A stretch of DNA of 64,000 nt from the NCBI GenBank assembly GCA_030681035.1, contig JAUXUI010000100.1, positions 1 to 64,000 on the forward strand. Direction: 5' to 3'. Source of the stretch: Lysobacteraceae bacterium. GTDB taxonomy: Bacteria; Pseudomonadota; Gammaproteobacteria; Xanthomonadales; Xanthomonadaceae. A program made the position numbers and the translations under genes. Of the stretch, positions 42,898 through 52,712 are shown piece by piece (the stretch's first letter is position 1; each line of letters opens with the position of its first letter). The notes under the pieces were generated by a model. It searched no databases. It worked only from the letters and a program-made list of their open reading frames with translations, and was not told the origin of the DNA.

Positions 42898-43294
42898 CCG
42901 CTTGCGTATTACACTCCACGTTGCTGCTGGCACTTGTGCTGATCGCAGCAGCGGTTGCTGTCGCGGTATCCGCGTCAGCAGCCGGTTTGCCCTTGGCAAC
43001 GCGGATGCCACGTGACTTCATCCATGCATCAAACTCTTCTGCGGTGAAACGCGCACCGGCATTGAAACGATACGGGCTGTTGTCGTACGCCGTTTTGGGC
43101 ACGTAAGCGGCATCTTTGGCCGCCGCCGGGGCAGGCGCCGACACACTGGATGCCATGTCAGGGGCAGCAGCGACTATTGTTGCGCCTTGGACGGGGCGAA
43201 GCGTTTCAACAACAGGCGCAACCTGATCCGCAGCAATCGCGGTCATCGGCAGCAACAGGCTCAACAGGGCAGCGGCGCGATGCAGCGTGGTCAT
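42884..43294 (-). CDS. Small secreted hypothetical protein
   Basis: A 136-residue protein starting at the ATG at 43294 with a signal peptide (LHRAAALLSLLLPMTAIAADQ). The mature part is Ala-rich and low in complexity, except for a compact block PYRFNAGARFTAEEFDAWMKSRGIRVAKGKP, which looks like a short conserved motif. Two Cys near the C terminus (VECNTQAVSAC) could form a disulfide. No family is recognised. Confidence 0.65.
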   Translation of the reverse strand: MTTLHRAAALLSLLLPMTAIAADQVAPVVETLRPVQGATIVAAAPDMASSVSAPAPAAAKDAAYVPKTAYDNSPYRFNAGARFTAEEFDAWMKSRGIRVAKGKPAADADTATATAAAISTSASSNVECNTQAVSAC

Positions 43295-43361
43295 GACGCA
43301 CTTCTCCGATCTACGGCCCCTGAGCGGCCGAGTGTAGGTGGTGAGGCGCGTCTGGCGCAAC

Positions 43362-43388
43362 AAAAAAAAGCCCGGCTCGCGCCGGGCT
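43362..43388 (-). terminator. Rho-independent terminator of the ompA-like gene
   Basis: On the minus strand, AGCCCGGC-GCGA-GCCGGGCT is an eight-pair stem followed directly by eight T residues. It lies 23 bp after the stop of the OmpA-family gene and before the small secreted-protein gene. Confidence 0.93.
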
Positions 43389-43411
43389 CTCAGTGAAACG
43401 TGAACTGGACC

Positions 43412-44503
43412 TCAGTTCTGGACGTTCAGCTCAGTACGACGATTGCGTGCGCGACCCTCGCTGCTGTCGTTGCTGTCGATCGGACGGGCTTCGCCATAAC
43501 CATTCGGGCCCACCAACTGGCCTGCCGACACACCATGCGCAAGCAGGTAATCGTAAGCAGCCTTGGCACGACGCTCGGACAAGCCCTGGTTGTAGACTTC
43601 AGCACCCACCGAGTCGGTATGACCCGCCACTTCGACCTTCAACTGCGGGTACTTGCTGAGCACGGACGCTGCCTCGTCAAGAATGGCCGCCGATTCCGGG
43701 CGCAGGGTAGCCTTGTCGAAATCATAGTTGACACCACGCAGATCAATGGTGAGCGCAACCGGGCAACCATCCGGGCCAATGGCCTGACCAGCCTGTGAGG
43801 TCGGGCACTTGTCTTCACAATTGTTGACGCCATCGCCATCGTCATCAAGCTGATCGCAGGTCGGCGGCGGCGGCGGCGGCGGAGCAGCAGCCGGGGCGGG
43901 TGCTGGTGCCGGCTTGGCGGCTTCACCGAAGCGGTACAACACATTGAAACCTATGCCCAAGTCGGCAAAGAAATCACTGTTCGGCGCAGCGGCGCTCTCA
44001 TCGTTGTTGTCAAAACGCGTACGCACTTCAGTGCGGATGCCCCAGCGCCCGTAATCAGCCTGCAAGCCAGCACCAACATGGAACTCGACATTGTTGCCCT
44101 TGATCCGGCCCGGTGAGTTCGGGTTATTGATCAATTCAAACTCTTCGCGGTGGCGCAGCACACCCGCGCCCGCAAGCAAGTACGGGTTCCAGCTGCGCCC
44201 GTCCGTCACAAAATGGTAACGGCCATCCAGCGACACACCATAATTGTTGAAGTGCAGATCATTCCCCTTCTTCTCCGGGTTCATGTAGTTGAACTCGGCA
44301 TCCAGAGAGAAATTGCGGGTGAAAAAACGTCCAAAGCCAAACTGATACCCCACGGAACCACTTTCGACGTCACGATCATTGTCGAGATTCCACAGCGTCG
44401 CACCGGCGCTCGCGTACCAGCGATCATCGTATTCCTGTGCGGCAACGACACTCGAAAACACCAGGGCGCTCAGCACCGCACCACAAAGTAACTTCTTGTT
44501 CAT
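43412..44503 (-). CDS. OmpA-family outer-membrane protein with calcium-binding linker
   Basis: A 363-residue protein starting at the ATG at 44503 (MNKKLLCGAVLSALVFSSVVAA signal). The N-terminal half is an eight-strand-type barrel (WYASAGATLWNLD... to VLYRFG). A Pro/Ala-rich linker and a thrombospondin-3-like calcium motif (DQLDDDGDGVNNCEDKCP) follow. The C-terminal OmpA domain binds peptidoglycan (NYDFDKATLRPESAAILDEAA; VAGHTDSVGAEVYNQGLSERRA; YGEARPI). It anchors the outer membrane to the wall. It is a monocistronic gene with its own terminator. Confidence 0.93.
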   Translation of the reverse strand: MNKKLLCGAVLSALVFSSVVAAQEYDDRWYASAGATLWNLDNDRDVESGSVGYQFGFGRFFTRNFSLDAEFNYMNPEKKGNDLHFNNYGVSLDGRYHFVTDGRSWNPYLLAGAGVLRHREEFELINNPNSPGRIKGNNVEFHVGAGLQADYGRWGIRTEVRTRFDNNDESAAAPNSDFFADLGIGFNVLYRFGEAAKPAPAPAPAAAPPPPPPPTCDQLDDDGDGVNNCEDKCPTSQAGQAIGPDGCPVALTIDLRGVNYDFDKATLRPESAAILDEAASVLSKYPQLKVEVAGHTDSVGAEVYNQGLSERRAKAAYDYLLAHGVSAGQLVGPNGYGEARPIDSNDSSEGRARNRRTELNVQN

Positions 44504-44708
44504 TTTTTTGCTCCAATTGCACTGCAACGGTTGGGGAGAGGTGCGTCCTGCAATAATCGGTGGCGAAACCGCAGCAGCACACCCGAGCAAGGATACGACG
44601 CATTACGTGACGCCAGCATTAACGCAAATATAACACCAAGCCCGTTGCCGTAGCACAAGCCAGCTAAACGCGCGAACCCATCGCATTTGTTCTTTTACTT
44701 TCAATGGC

Positions 44709-46157
44709 CTATGCCGAGAAAAGCGCCATCAGCTTCGGTACCGGTGTAGCTTCGAACTGGGCCGGGTCGCGGGTCAGCTCCAGAATCTGCTCCACCCGGT
44801 GCGCCGGCAGATGACCACGCAGTGCTGACTCGAACTTTTGCAGCAACACCGGAATCCCCTCACCGCGACGGTTTCGATGGCCAATCGGGTAATCGATCGA
44901 CACCTTTTCGGTCGCTGTACCATCCTTGAAAAACACCTGCACCGAGTTGCCGATATAGCGTTTGTCCGGGTCGAAATAGTCCTTGGTGAATTGTGGGTTT
45001 TCGCTGACTTGCATGCTTGCGCGCAGGGCATCAATGCGTGGATCGGCAGCCACGGCATCGCCATAGTCGTCGGCGTTCAGGCGGCCGAAGATCAACGGCA
45101 CCGCGACCATGTACTGGATGCAATGGTCACGATCCGCGTAATTGGCCAGCGGCCCGGTCTTGTCAATGATGCGGGCGCCCGCCTCCTGGGTTTCAATCAT
45201 GATCCGCTCTACCTGATCGAGCTTCGGCGCGACGTGTGGATGCAGCTTCATCGCGCATTCCACCGCAGTCTGCGCGTGGAACTCGGCCGGGAAGCTTATC
45301 TTGAACAGCACGTTTTCCATCACATAGCTGCCAAACGGCCGCTCGAACTCGAACGCCTTGCCGTTGAACGCCACATCGTAAAAACCCCAGGTTTTGGCGG
45401 TAAGTGCGCTCGGGTAGCCGACACAACCCTTGATAGCGTTGAGGGCATGGGTAACCGCGCGACGGCAGGCATCACCCGCCGCCCAACTCTTGCGCGGGCC
45501 GGCATTGGGTGCATGGCGGTAGGTACGCAGCACACCATTGTCGATCCAGCTATGCGACACCGCATTGATGATTTGCTCGCGGCTGCCGCCCATCATGTGC
45601 GTGGCAACGGCGGTGGACGCCAGACGCACCAGAATCACATGATCCAGACCCACGCGATTGAAACTGTTCTTCAGCGCATAACAGCCCTGTATCTCATGCG
45701 CCTTGATCGCATAGGCAAGCACATCGCGCACGGTCAACACCTTGCCGCCCTCAGCAGCCGGCTTGCGTGAAAGGTAGTCGGCAACGGCGAGAATGGTGCC
45801 GAGGTTGTCCGAAGGATGCCCCCACTCGGCTGCCAGCCAGGTATCGTTGAAATCCAGCCAGCGCATCTGCACGCCAATGTTGTAGGCTGCTTGCACCGGG
45901 TCCAATTCGAACGATGTGCCCGGCACACGGGCACCGCCCTTGAGCTCGGCACCTGGTACCAACGGCCCCAGATGCTTGACACATTCGGGATGTTTCATCG
46001 CCAGCATCGCGCAGGCCAGCGAATCCATCAGCATGTAGCGCGCTGTCTGGAAGGCTTCAGTCGAACTCAAATGATAGTCAGCCACGTAATCGGCGATAGC
46101 AGCCATCTCGGGGTCGGGGTCGGGCCGCTGCGCGGAGCGGATGTCGTGCTGGCTCAT
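44709..46157 (-). CDS. prpD: 2-methylcitrate dehydratase PrpD
   Basis: A 482-residue MmgE/PrpD protein, essentially the length of E. coli PrpD (483), that dehydrates 2-methylcitrate in propionate breakdown. Blocks: DYHLSSTEAFQTARYMLMDSLACAMLA, PVQAAYNIGVQMRWLDFNDTWLAAEWGHPSDNLG, KAHEIQGCYALKNSFNRVGLDH and SHSWIDNGVLRTYRHAPNAGPRKSWAAGDA. Start: ATG at 46157. prpB, prpC and prpR are not adjacent; instead a LacI regulator is divergent at 46.3 kb and may control it. Confidence 0.94.
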   Translation of the reverse strand: MSQHDIRSAQRPDPDPEMAAIADYVADYHLSSTEAFQTARYMLMDSLACAMLAMKHPECVKHLGPLVPGAELKGGARVPGTSFELDPVQAAYNIGVQMRWLDFNDTWLAAEWGHPSDNLGTILAVADYLSRKPAAEGGKVLTVRDVLAYAIKAHEIQGCYALKNSFNRVGLDHVILVRLASTAVATHMMGGSREQIINAVSHSWIDNGVLRTYRHAPNAGPRKSWAAGDACRRAVTHALNAIKGCVGYPSALTAKTWGFYDVAFNGKAFEFERPFGSYVMENVLFKISFPAEFHAQTAVECAMKLHPHVAPKLDQVERIMIETQEAGARIIDKTGPLANYADRDHCIQYMVAVPLIFGRLNADDYGDAVAADPRIDALRASMQVSENPQFTKDYFDPDKRYIGNSVQVFFKDGTATEKVSIDYPIGHRNRRGEGIPVLLQKFESALRGHLPAHRVEQILELTRDPAQFEATPVPKLMALFSA

Positions 46158-46322
46158 GTCAAGTCCGGTTTGGTGAGGTATCAGCCCACTATTTTGCCAG
46201 ATCACAGAACACTTCGAGAAACTGGCCGCACAACGTGCTAAAAATAGCCATCGCAGCCCACTACCCCATGTTCATGGCCGCCTTATTGCTGGCATCTGTC
46301 GTTTCCTACCGCGAGTGAGCGC

Positions 46323-47348
46323 ATGAAGGGCAAACCCACCTCGTTTGATATCGCCTACCAGGCTGGCGTGTCGCAATCGACGGTCTCACGCGCGCTGCGC
46401 AACAGCCCGCTGGTCAGTGCGGACACGCGCAAACGCATCCAGGAGATTGCCCGCGAGCTGCACTACACGGTCGACAAAAACGCCTCCAGCCTGCGCACCC
46501 AGCACCCCGGCACCCTGGCACTGCTGTTTTTCGAGGACCCGAGCCCCGACGAATCACAGATCAACCCGTTCTTCCTGTCGATGCTCGGCTCAATCACCCG
46601 CGCCTGCGCGAAGCAGGGTTACGACTTGCTCATTTCGTTCCAGCAGCTTTCCAAGGACTGGCACGCCGATTTTCGTGACAGCAACAAAGCCGATGGCATC
46701 ATCCTGCTTGGCTACGGTGACTACCTCACCTACCGCAGCAAGCTGGAAAAACTGGTCGAACAAGGCACCCATTTCGTGCGCTGGGGCGCCGTTGAAAAAG
46801 ATCAACCCGGCTTGTCGATCGGTTGCGACAACTACCAGGGCGGCTGTGCAATCACTTCACATCTGTTGGCCGTCGGGCGGCGACAGATTGCATTCCTTGG
46901 CACCGCATCCGGGCAATACCCGGAGTTTGCCGAGCGTTACCACGGCTACGCTGACACCTTGCTGCGGCAAGGCAGTCAAGTCGAGCCGAAGCTGCGGGTG
47001 GATGCGCTCAGCGCCCAGCAATCGGGTTATGACGCGACGACCACATTGCTGGCGCGCGGCATGCCATTCGATGCCATCTTCGCTGCCAGCGATCTGATCG
47101 CGATTGGTGCCATGCAGGCGCTGAGTGAGCGCGGCATCCGTATACCCGAGCAGGTTTCAGTCGCTGGTTTTGACGACATCCCGATGGCCAGTTGCGTCAA
47201 TCCGTCTCTGACAACCGCCAGCCAGGACACCAAACGCGCCGGCGAATTGCTCGTAACCAGCTTGCTCAAGCGCATCAATGGCGAGCCGGTCGAAAGTGCC
47301 ATGTACCCAGTGCAATTGATGGTGCGGCGATCCTGCGGCGCACGCTGA
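46323..47348 (+). CDS. LacI-family transcriptional regulator
   Basis: A 341-residue regulator. The N-terminal helix-turn-helix and hinge are clear: SFDIAYQAGVSQSTVSRALRNSPLVSADTRKRIQEIARELHY. The rest is a periplasmic-binding-protein-like sugar or small-molecule sensor (INPFFLSMLGSITRACAKQGYDLLISF; FDAIFAASDLIAIGAMQAL; PEQVSVAGFDDIPMASCVNPSLTT). The ligand is unknown. It is divergent from prpD with a 165-bp shared gap, which suggests prpD as a target. It ends 10 bp from the convergent flgL. Confidence 0.92.
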   Translation: MKGKPTSFDIAYQAGVSQSTVSRALRNSPLVSADTRKRIQEIARELHYTVDKNASSLRTQHPGTLALLFFEDPSPDESQINPFFLSMLGSITRACAKQGYDLLISFQQLSKDWHADFRDSNKADGIILLGYGDYLTYRSKLEKLVEQGTHFVRWGAVEKDQPGLSIGCDNYQGGCAITSHLLAVGRRQIAFLGTASGQYPEFAERYHGYADTLLRQGSQVEPKLRVDALSAQQSGYDATTTLLARGMPFDAIFAASDLIAIGAMQALSERGIRIPEQVSVAGFDDIPMASCVNPSLTTASQDTKRAGELLVTSLLKRINGEPVESAMYPVQLMVRRSCGAR

Positions 47349-47358
47349 ACTATCGCGA

Positions 47359-48564
47359 TCAGCGCAGGAAATTGAACAGGCTCAGGTTCTGGATGCGCAC
47401 GAAGCTTTGTTGTGATGCTTCCAAAGTGCCCAATTGCTGGCTCATCCGGCTCACCGCCTCAGTCAGATTGACGTCTTCTACTGCCGACAAGCTGGTGGCG
47501 ATCTGCAGCTTGGCCGCTTCGTTGGCACTTTGCTGCTGTTCCATCGCGTTGAGCCGTGCCCCTACCTTGGCACGGGTATCGATGATGCGACCAAGCGCGT
47601 TGTCCAGCCCTTCCAGGGCTCGGTTCATGGCATTGCTGACACCCGCACGCTGATTGTCATTGGCAATCGGCTGGCGCAGCGCATCAATCAGCTGTTGCAC
47701 ACTGGTGAACACATCCTGGGTACTGCTTGCCGACAGGGTGAAGCTATCGCCCACAACCGCCGCACCTGAGAGCGCAACCTGCATGCCTTGGAAGGTGATG
47801 GTGCTGTTGCCCGAATAGCTGCCGCTGGCTACCACCGTGCTGGTGGCATCGACGATGTCGTAGCTGGTAGCGGTGGTGAACTGAATCGTGAATCCGGCTC
47901 CGGTAAATGCGCTGGGATCACTCAATTGGTTGTTGCCAACGACCACCGAGCCGGAATTGCCGGTGCCGGTGCCGACCACGAAGCGGCCATTGCCGCTGGC
48001 TGCCTGCATGAACACATCCGAACCCGGATCACCGCTCGCCACTGCCCCAGAAGGCCCTACTGCCAACAAACGCTGGCCCTGGTCGCCAACATAGCTGACC
48101 GGCGCGCCGGGAGCATTGGAACGTACGAAAGGCTGGGTTCGGGTTTGATTGCCGGCAAACAGGAACTCGCCATTGGCATCGCGGCTATTGGCGGTCTGCA
48201 CCAGTTGGTCGAGGCGTTCCTGCAACTCACGTGCAATGTCCGCCCTGGCACTGTCGTTGAGCACCGGATTGATGCCTTGCAGGGACAATTCGCGCACCCG
48301 TTGCAGAATATCCTCACTCGTTGTCAGCGCATTTTCTTCAAGACCCAACCGTGAAGTGCCGGCTTGGATATTGCGCTGAAACTGCTCAATGCTGGCGTTG
48401 AACGCTGACAGATCCAGCGCACGTGCGCTGCCAACCGGATCGAATGCCGGGCTCAAAATCCGCTTGCCGGTGGCCACCTGCTGCTGAACGTCCGATATTG
48501 CCGCCTGATTGCCCAGCACGGCATTGAGTGCGCGAAGCTGCATGAAACTGGTCGAAACTCTCAT
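47359..48564 (-). CDS. flgL: Flagellar hook-filament junction protein FlgL
   Basis: A 401-residue HAP3 protein. The start at the ATG at 48564 (MRVSTSFMQLRALNAVLGNQ) matches the family; the in-frame TTG at 48570 overlaps flgK and is less likely. Flagellin-like N- and C-terminal coiled coils are present (GKRILSPAFDPVGSARALDL; SAVEDVNLTEAVSRMSQQLGTLEASQQSFVRIQNLSLFNFL). It is placed 2 bp after flgK. Confidence 0.95.
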   Translation of the reverse strand: MRVSTSFMQLRALNAVLGNQAAISDVQQQVATGKRILSPAFDPVGSARALDLSAFNASIEQFQRNIQAGTSRLGLEENALTTSEDILQRVRELSLQGINPVLNDSARADIARELQERLDQLVQTANSRDANGEFLFAGNQTRTQPFVRSNAPGAPVSYVGDQGQRLLAVGPSGAVASGDPGSDVFMQAASGNGRFVVGTGTGNSGSVVVGNNQLSDPSAFTGAGFTIQFTTATSYDIVDATSTVVASGSYSGNSTITFQGMQVALSGAAVVGDSFTLSASSTQDVFTSVQQLIDALRQPIANDNQRAGVSNAMNRALEGLDNALGRIIDTRAKVGARLNAMEQQQSANEAAKLQIATSLSAVEDVNLTEAVSRMSQQLGTLEASQQSFVRIQNLSLFNFLR

Positions 48565-48566
48565 CG

Positions 48567-50456
48567 TCAACGCCCCTGTACCGCACCGAGCAAGGTCTGA
48601 AACAACGTATCAGCCACCGCAATCACACGCGCCGAAGCCTGGAAAGATTGTTCAAAGCGCAACAAATTGGCAGCCTCTTCATCGAGATTCACTCCCGACA
48701 CACTTTGTTGCGCCTGCTCGGCCTGATTGCGCAGTGCGCGTTGCGCATCAAGGCCAATGCGCGCCTGCGCCGTGCTTGAGCCTACTTGCGCCACCAGTTG
48801 CCCAAAACCCGATCCGATACTGGTCGCGCCACCATCGAGCACACCCTTGTTGATGATCTCGCCAAGACGCAATGCGTTGCCGTTGTCGCCTACACCACCG
48901 GTGTTAGGCACTACGGTGAACACGTCACCAGTCGCAGGCACCTCGCTGATCTCGAATTCCAGCCCGTTGACACTGATCGTCGATCCAGGGCTGTAGGCAA
49001 ACGCACCCGCGCCATTGATCTGGTAAGTGTTGGCTGCGGTGAAAGATATCGTCAGTGGCGTCAACAATGCCGGATTGGCGGCGTCCACAACACGCGGCAC
49101 ACTGATGATGCCGCTGCCCACATTGGCGCCATCGCGCAGCGAGCGCATGGGCACAGCCGCAGCAATACGGTTGGTCTGAGTGATTGCAACATCAATACCG
49201 CTCGACGCTGCCAGCACGGGGCGAATCTGGAAGCGATCACCGGCCGCTGCCGCACCGGCAACCACCAGATTCAAGCCATCGGCCACGAACGGATCAAGCG
49301 CCGTACCCGTACCGGTCATCGCAATCGCAGCGCCATCGCTGCGGGTCAGCGCATAGGCGGCACCATCAAAGCCCAGCACGTAACTGAACGGGGTAACCGC
49401 GTTGATATCCGCGATGCTGGCATTCAGTGTGAGGCCAGCGCTGTTGCTGGCTAGGCCACTGACCGTCGGGCCGGGCACGGTAAAGAAATCACCACCCAAC
49501 GCACCGTTCAAATCCATACCGGCACGATGCTGATCATTGAATGCCAAGGCCAGACCCGCCGCAGTACGGCCCAACTGAGCGCGTGCCGGATCCAGCAGAT
49601 CACGGCGCACATCGAGCAAGCCACCCAACTCACCGCCATTGATCTGCGCCGACACCACCACACCGGTGCTGGCAACCGCTACTTCCGTGCGTGTCGGATC
49701 GAACGGGTTGGCAACCGCTGCCAGTTGATTGCTGCGGTTGCCCAGCACCAGCGCCTGACCGCTGCCCACGAACACATTGATGCTGCTGTCGTCCTGCACC
49801 ACGGCATTGAGCCCAACCACACCTGCCAGTTGCTTGAGCAGGCCATCGCGCTTGTCCAGCAGATCCGCCGCCGGGCGATTGCTTGGCGAACTGGCTGCCG
49901 AAACCTGAATCTCGGCGTTGAGCGATGCGATCGATCGACCCAATTCGTTTATCTGGCTTACGCTGTCGCTGATGCGCCGATTCAGATCCGCATCGATACG
50001 CTCCATTTCGCGGGCGATGCCATTGAAGCGATCAGTCAGGGCATTGGCCTGACCCAGCAATGCCGTACGTGCCGCAGTATCGGAAGGATTGTTGGCCAAA
50101 TCCTGCACTGAAGCAAAAAATCCGCTCAATGCCGGTTGCAAGCCAATGGCACGATCAGCAAGCAGATTGTCGAGCCGGCTGGCAATTTCATCAAAGGCGC
50201 CCAAGCGCGACTCGCCCGAGGTCGCCGAACGCACACCCTCGATCAAGAACTGGCTGAAGATGCGCTCGATCGAACTTGTCTGCACACCCTGACCGACGAA
50301 AAACGGCCCGGTTTGCAATGGGGTGCGAGCATCAAAAGTAGCCCGTTGCCGCGAAAACCCATCCGTATTGACGTTGCTGATGTTGTGGCCGGTCACATCC
50401 AGCGCTATACGCGAGGTCAACAACCCGGAAATACCGGTAGAAAGCAGATCAGCCAT
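48567..50456 (-). CDS. flgK: Flagellar hook-associated protein FlgK
   Basis: A 629-residue HAP1 protein. The N terminus LLSTGISGLLTSRIALDVTGHNISNVNTDGFSRQRA and the C terminus VNLDEEAANLLRFEQSFQASARVIAVADTLFQTLLGAV are the conserved rod/hook-type coiled coils. The middle (about 200-560) is the variable exposed domain. It joins hook to filament with FlgL; FlgN, encoded at 61.7 kb, is its export chaperone. It lies 39 bp after flgJ. Confidence 0.96.
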   Translation of the reverse strand: MADLLSTGISGLLTSRIALDVTGHNISNVNTDGFSRQRATFDARTPLQTGPFFVGQGVQTSSIERIFSQFLIEGVRSATSGESRLGAFDEIASRLDNLLADRAIGLQPALSGFFASVQDLANNPSDTAARTALLGQANALTDRFNGIAREMERIDADLNRRISDSVSQINELGRSIASLNAEIQVSAASSPSNRPAADLLDKRDGLLKQLAGVVGLNAVVQDDSSINVFVGSGQALVLGNRSNQLAAVANPFDPTRTEVAVASTGVVVSAQINGGELGGLLDVRRDLLDPARAQLGRTAAGLALAFNDQHRAGMDLNGALGGDFFTVPGPTVSGLASNSAGLTLNASIADINAVTPFSYVLGFDGAAYALTRSDGAAIAMTGTGTALDPFVADGLNLVVAGAAAAGDRFQIRPVLAASSGIDVAITQTNRIAAAVPMRSLRDGANVGSGIISVPRVVDAANPALLTPLTISFTAANTYQINGAGAFAYSPGSTISVNGLEFEISEVPATGDVFTVVPNTGGVGDNGNALRLGEIINKGVLDGGATSIGSGFGQLVAQVGSSTAQARIGLDAQRALRNQAEQAQQSVSGVNLDEEAANLLRFEQSFQASARVIAVADTLFQTLLGAVQGR

Positions 50457-50495
50457 GATGGCGTCCTCGTGAACTCGGCAAAGCAGTAGCCATGA

Positions 50496-51572
50496 TCATG
50501 GCTGCTGCCAGAAAGTGGATGCAGCAGGCCACAATGCCGCTGATGCAGAAGCAGCGTTGTGATCCAGTGTTTTGCTTGTAGCGACGGCTGACGCGGAACC
50601 CGTTTCCAGCTGCGCCAGCGCCGCCTGCATCTGCGGGCTTTGTGCCACGGCGCTCAGCTTGACGGCATAAGCGGGGTCGGTGGCATAGCCACCCTGCTGC
50701 AATGCCTGCGCGAAACCACCAACATCATCGCCGCGCCCGAGTGCTGCGGCGTAACGTGAGCTACCTGCAAGCAGGCGCGCATAATCCGCAAAGCCTTCGG
50801 CAGGGCTGTCGTAGGCACGAAATGCCTCGGCTCGCCGAACTGCCACGCCTTGCTCAAACTCGATGGTTGGCCGCGAGATACGCGCACCGTCCCAACTGCC
50901 GCCCGCCTTGATGCCGAACAGGTTGAAGCTGGACTGGCCGTCAGCTGCTGCAGGCACATGTTTGCCCCAGCCGGTTTCCAGCGCGGCATGGGCAAGCACA
51001 CTGCGTAACGAAACACCCAAGGCATCCGCCGCCGCTTTTGCGTGCGGTGCCATCCGCAACACAAATGCAGCCGGATTGCCACCCAGTATCTCTGCCGCTC
51101 CCGCAACGCTGGCTCGCGCGGTTTCCACGCTCGCTGCCGCACCACGCAACAATCGGCGTACCGACAGCTCGGCCTGGTTTGGTAACGCGGAATTGCCAGC
51201 GCCCGCCAGTGGCAAACCCGCGTTGTCGCGCTGCAAGGGAATTGCGTCCGTCGCCGTAGCCGAGGCGGGTACTGCGTCACGCAATTGCCGTACCAACATG
51301 TCGGCAATACCCATGCCCTTGCCCGTCGCAGCCATGCTCACCGACAACTGCTGGTCGAACATGTCCATGTAGGTTTTTGATTCGTTGCTGTCAAAAATAC
51401 CATCGCCCAGGCTGGCTGCGCGCATCGACTTGAGCAACATCTGGGTAAAGATCGCCTCGAACTGCTGCGCGACTTCGCGCAATGCCCCCTGGCTGTCATC
51501 ACGCGCCTGCGCACGCAGGCTGGCCAGCCCACTGAAATCGGTATAAATGCTGCTGGCGGTTGAGCCATCCAT
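50496..51572 (-). CDS. flgJ: Flagellar rod-assembly protein / muramidase FlgJ
   Basis: A 358-residue two-domain protein. The N-terminal rod-capping domain spans about 1-110 (FEAIFTQMLLKSMRAAS, SKTYMDMFDQQLS). The C-terminal glucosaminidase domain (about 180-320) has the catalytic Glu in AHAALETGWGKH and the FNLFGIKAGGSWDG substrate region. It cuts peptidoglycan so the rod can pass. Start: ATG at 51572 with GAGG just upstream; a GTG precedes it by one codon. Confidence 0.95.
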   Translation of the reverse strand: MDGSTASSIYTDFSGLASLRAQARDDSQGALREVAQQFEAIFTQMLLKSMRAASLGDGIFDSNESKTYMDMFDQQLSVSMAATGKGMGIADMLVRQLRDAVPASATATDAIPLQRDNAGLPLAGAGNSALPNQAELSVRRLLRGAAASVETARASVAGAAEILGGNPAAFVLRMAPHAKAAADALGVSLRSVLAHAALETGWGKHVPAAADGQSSFNLFGIKAGGSWDGARISRPTIEFEQGVAVRRAEAFRAYDSPAEGFADYARLLAGSSRYAAALGRGDDVGGFAQALQQGGYATDPAYAVKLSAVAQSPQMQAALAQLETGSASAVATSKTLDHNAASASAALWPAASTFWQQP

Positions 51573-51579
51573 CACGACC

Positions 51580-52683
51580 TCAAATCACCACCAGCTCGGC
51601 GCGCAACGCACCGGACTCTTTGAGCGCTTGCAGGATCGAAATCAGGTCACTGGGTGCAGCACCGACCCGGTTGATCGCGCTGATGATCTCATCGAGGCTC
51701 ACGCCCGGGCCAAACTTGAACGCGGTGCCACCGCGTTCGGTAATGCTCACGCTGGAGTCCGGCAACACGACCGTTTCGCCACGCGACAGCGGCCCAGGCT
51801 GGCTGGCAAACGGTTGCTCGGAAATGCTGACCTCGATGCCGCCATGCGCCACTGCCGCAGCCGACACGGTGACATTGGCACCGATGACCACGGTGCCGGT
51901 ACGCGCATTGATGACAACCCTTGCCGGTGCAGCTCCCGGGTCCACTGATATGTCGTTGATGATGCCGACAAAGCTGACTCGCTGATCGACTGACACCGGC
52001 GCACGCACGGCAATCGACGCGCCATCAAGCGCCTGTGCGACGCCATCGCCCATGGCTGTATTGATCGCCTCAACGATGCGGCTGGCGGTGCTGAAGTTCG
52101 GGCTATGCAGGTTGAACACCAAACCATCGGATACCGCAAATGCATTCGGCACGCTGCGCTCCACCATGCCGCCAGCCGGAATGCGCCCGGTATTGAGCAC
52201 ATTGACCTGCACACTGCTGCCACTGGCGCCACTGGCGCCGACGCCGCCCACCACCACGTTGCCCTGCGCCAGCGCGTAGATTTCACCATCAGCGCCGCGC
52301 AGCGGAGTCATCAACAACGCCCCGCCGCGCAGGCTTTTGGCATTGCCGATCGACGCCACCGTGATATCGATGTTTTGACCCGGTTTGGCAAACGCCGGCA
52401 GCTCTGCGGTAATGCTGACTGCGGCAACGTTGCGCAACTGCGGGCGAACATTTGCCGGTACCGTCACCCCGAATTGTTGCAGCATGTTCTGCAAACTCTG
52501 GGTAGTGAACGGGGCCTGGCTGGTCTGGTCACCGGTACCATCCAGACCAACGACCAGACCATAGCCAACAATCTGGTTGCTGCGCACACCAGCGATTCTC
52601 GCCAGATCGCCAACCCGTTCGGCAGCGACCGGCATTGCCGCTGTCAATGCGACGAGCCACAGTGATACGAGCAGTGCTTTCAT
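51580..52683 (-). CDS. flgI: Flagellar P-ring protein FlgI
   Basis: A 367-residue periplasmic P-ring protein with a signal peptide (MKALLVSLWLVALTAAMPVAA) when started at the ATG at 52683. Diagnostic blocks are RVGDLARIAGVRSNQIVGYGLVVGLDGTGDQ, NVAAVSITAELPAFAKPGQNIDITVASIGNAKSLRGGALLMTPL and ISILQALKESGALRAELVVI. It forms the peptidoglycan bushing around the rod. Confidence 0.97.
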   Translation of the reverse strand: MKALLVSLWLVALTAAMPVAAERVGDLARIAGVRSNQIVGYGLVVGLDGTGDQTSQAPFTTQSLQNMLQQFGVTVPANVRPQLRNVAAVSITAELPAFAKPGQNIDITVASIGNAKSLRGGALLMTPLRGADGEIYALAQGNVVVGGVGASGASGSSVQVNVLNTGRIPAGGMVERSVPNAFAVSDGLVFNLHSPNFSTASRIVEAINTAMGDGVAQALDGASIAVRAPVSVDQRVSFVGIINDISVDPGAAPARVVINARTGTVVIGANVTVSAAAVAHGGIEVSISEQPFASQPGPLSRGETVVLPDSSVSITERGGTAFKFGPGVSLDEIISAINRVGAAPSDLISILQALKESGALRAELVVI

Positions 52684-52712
52684 GGTGTGGCCCTCAGGCA
52701 TTGCCAAAGACA

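Noticed and set aside
46275-46290. Possible sigma-54 site TGGCCGC-CTTA-TTGCT before the LacI gene
   Set aside because: GG-N10-GC spacing is right but the -24 box is weaker. LacI regulators are seldom RpoN-dependent, and one such match is expected by chance in a window of this size.
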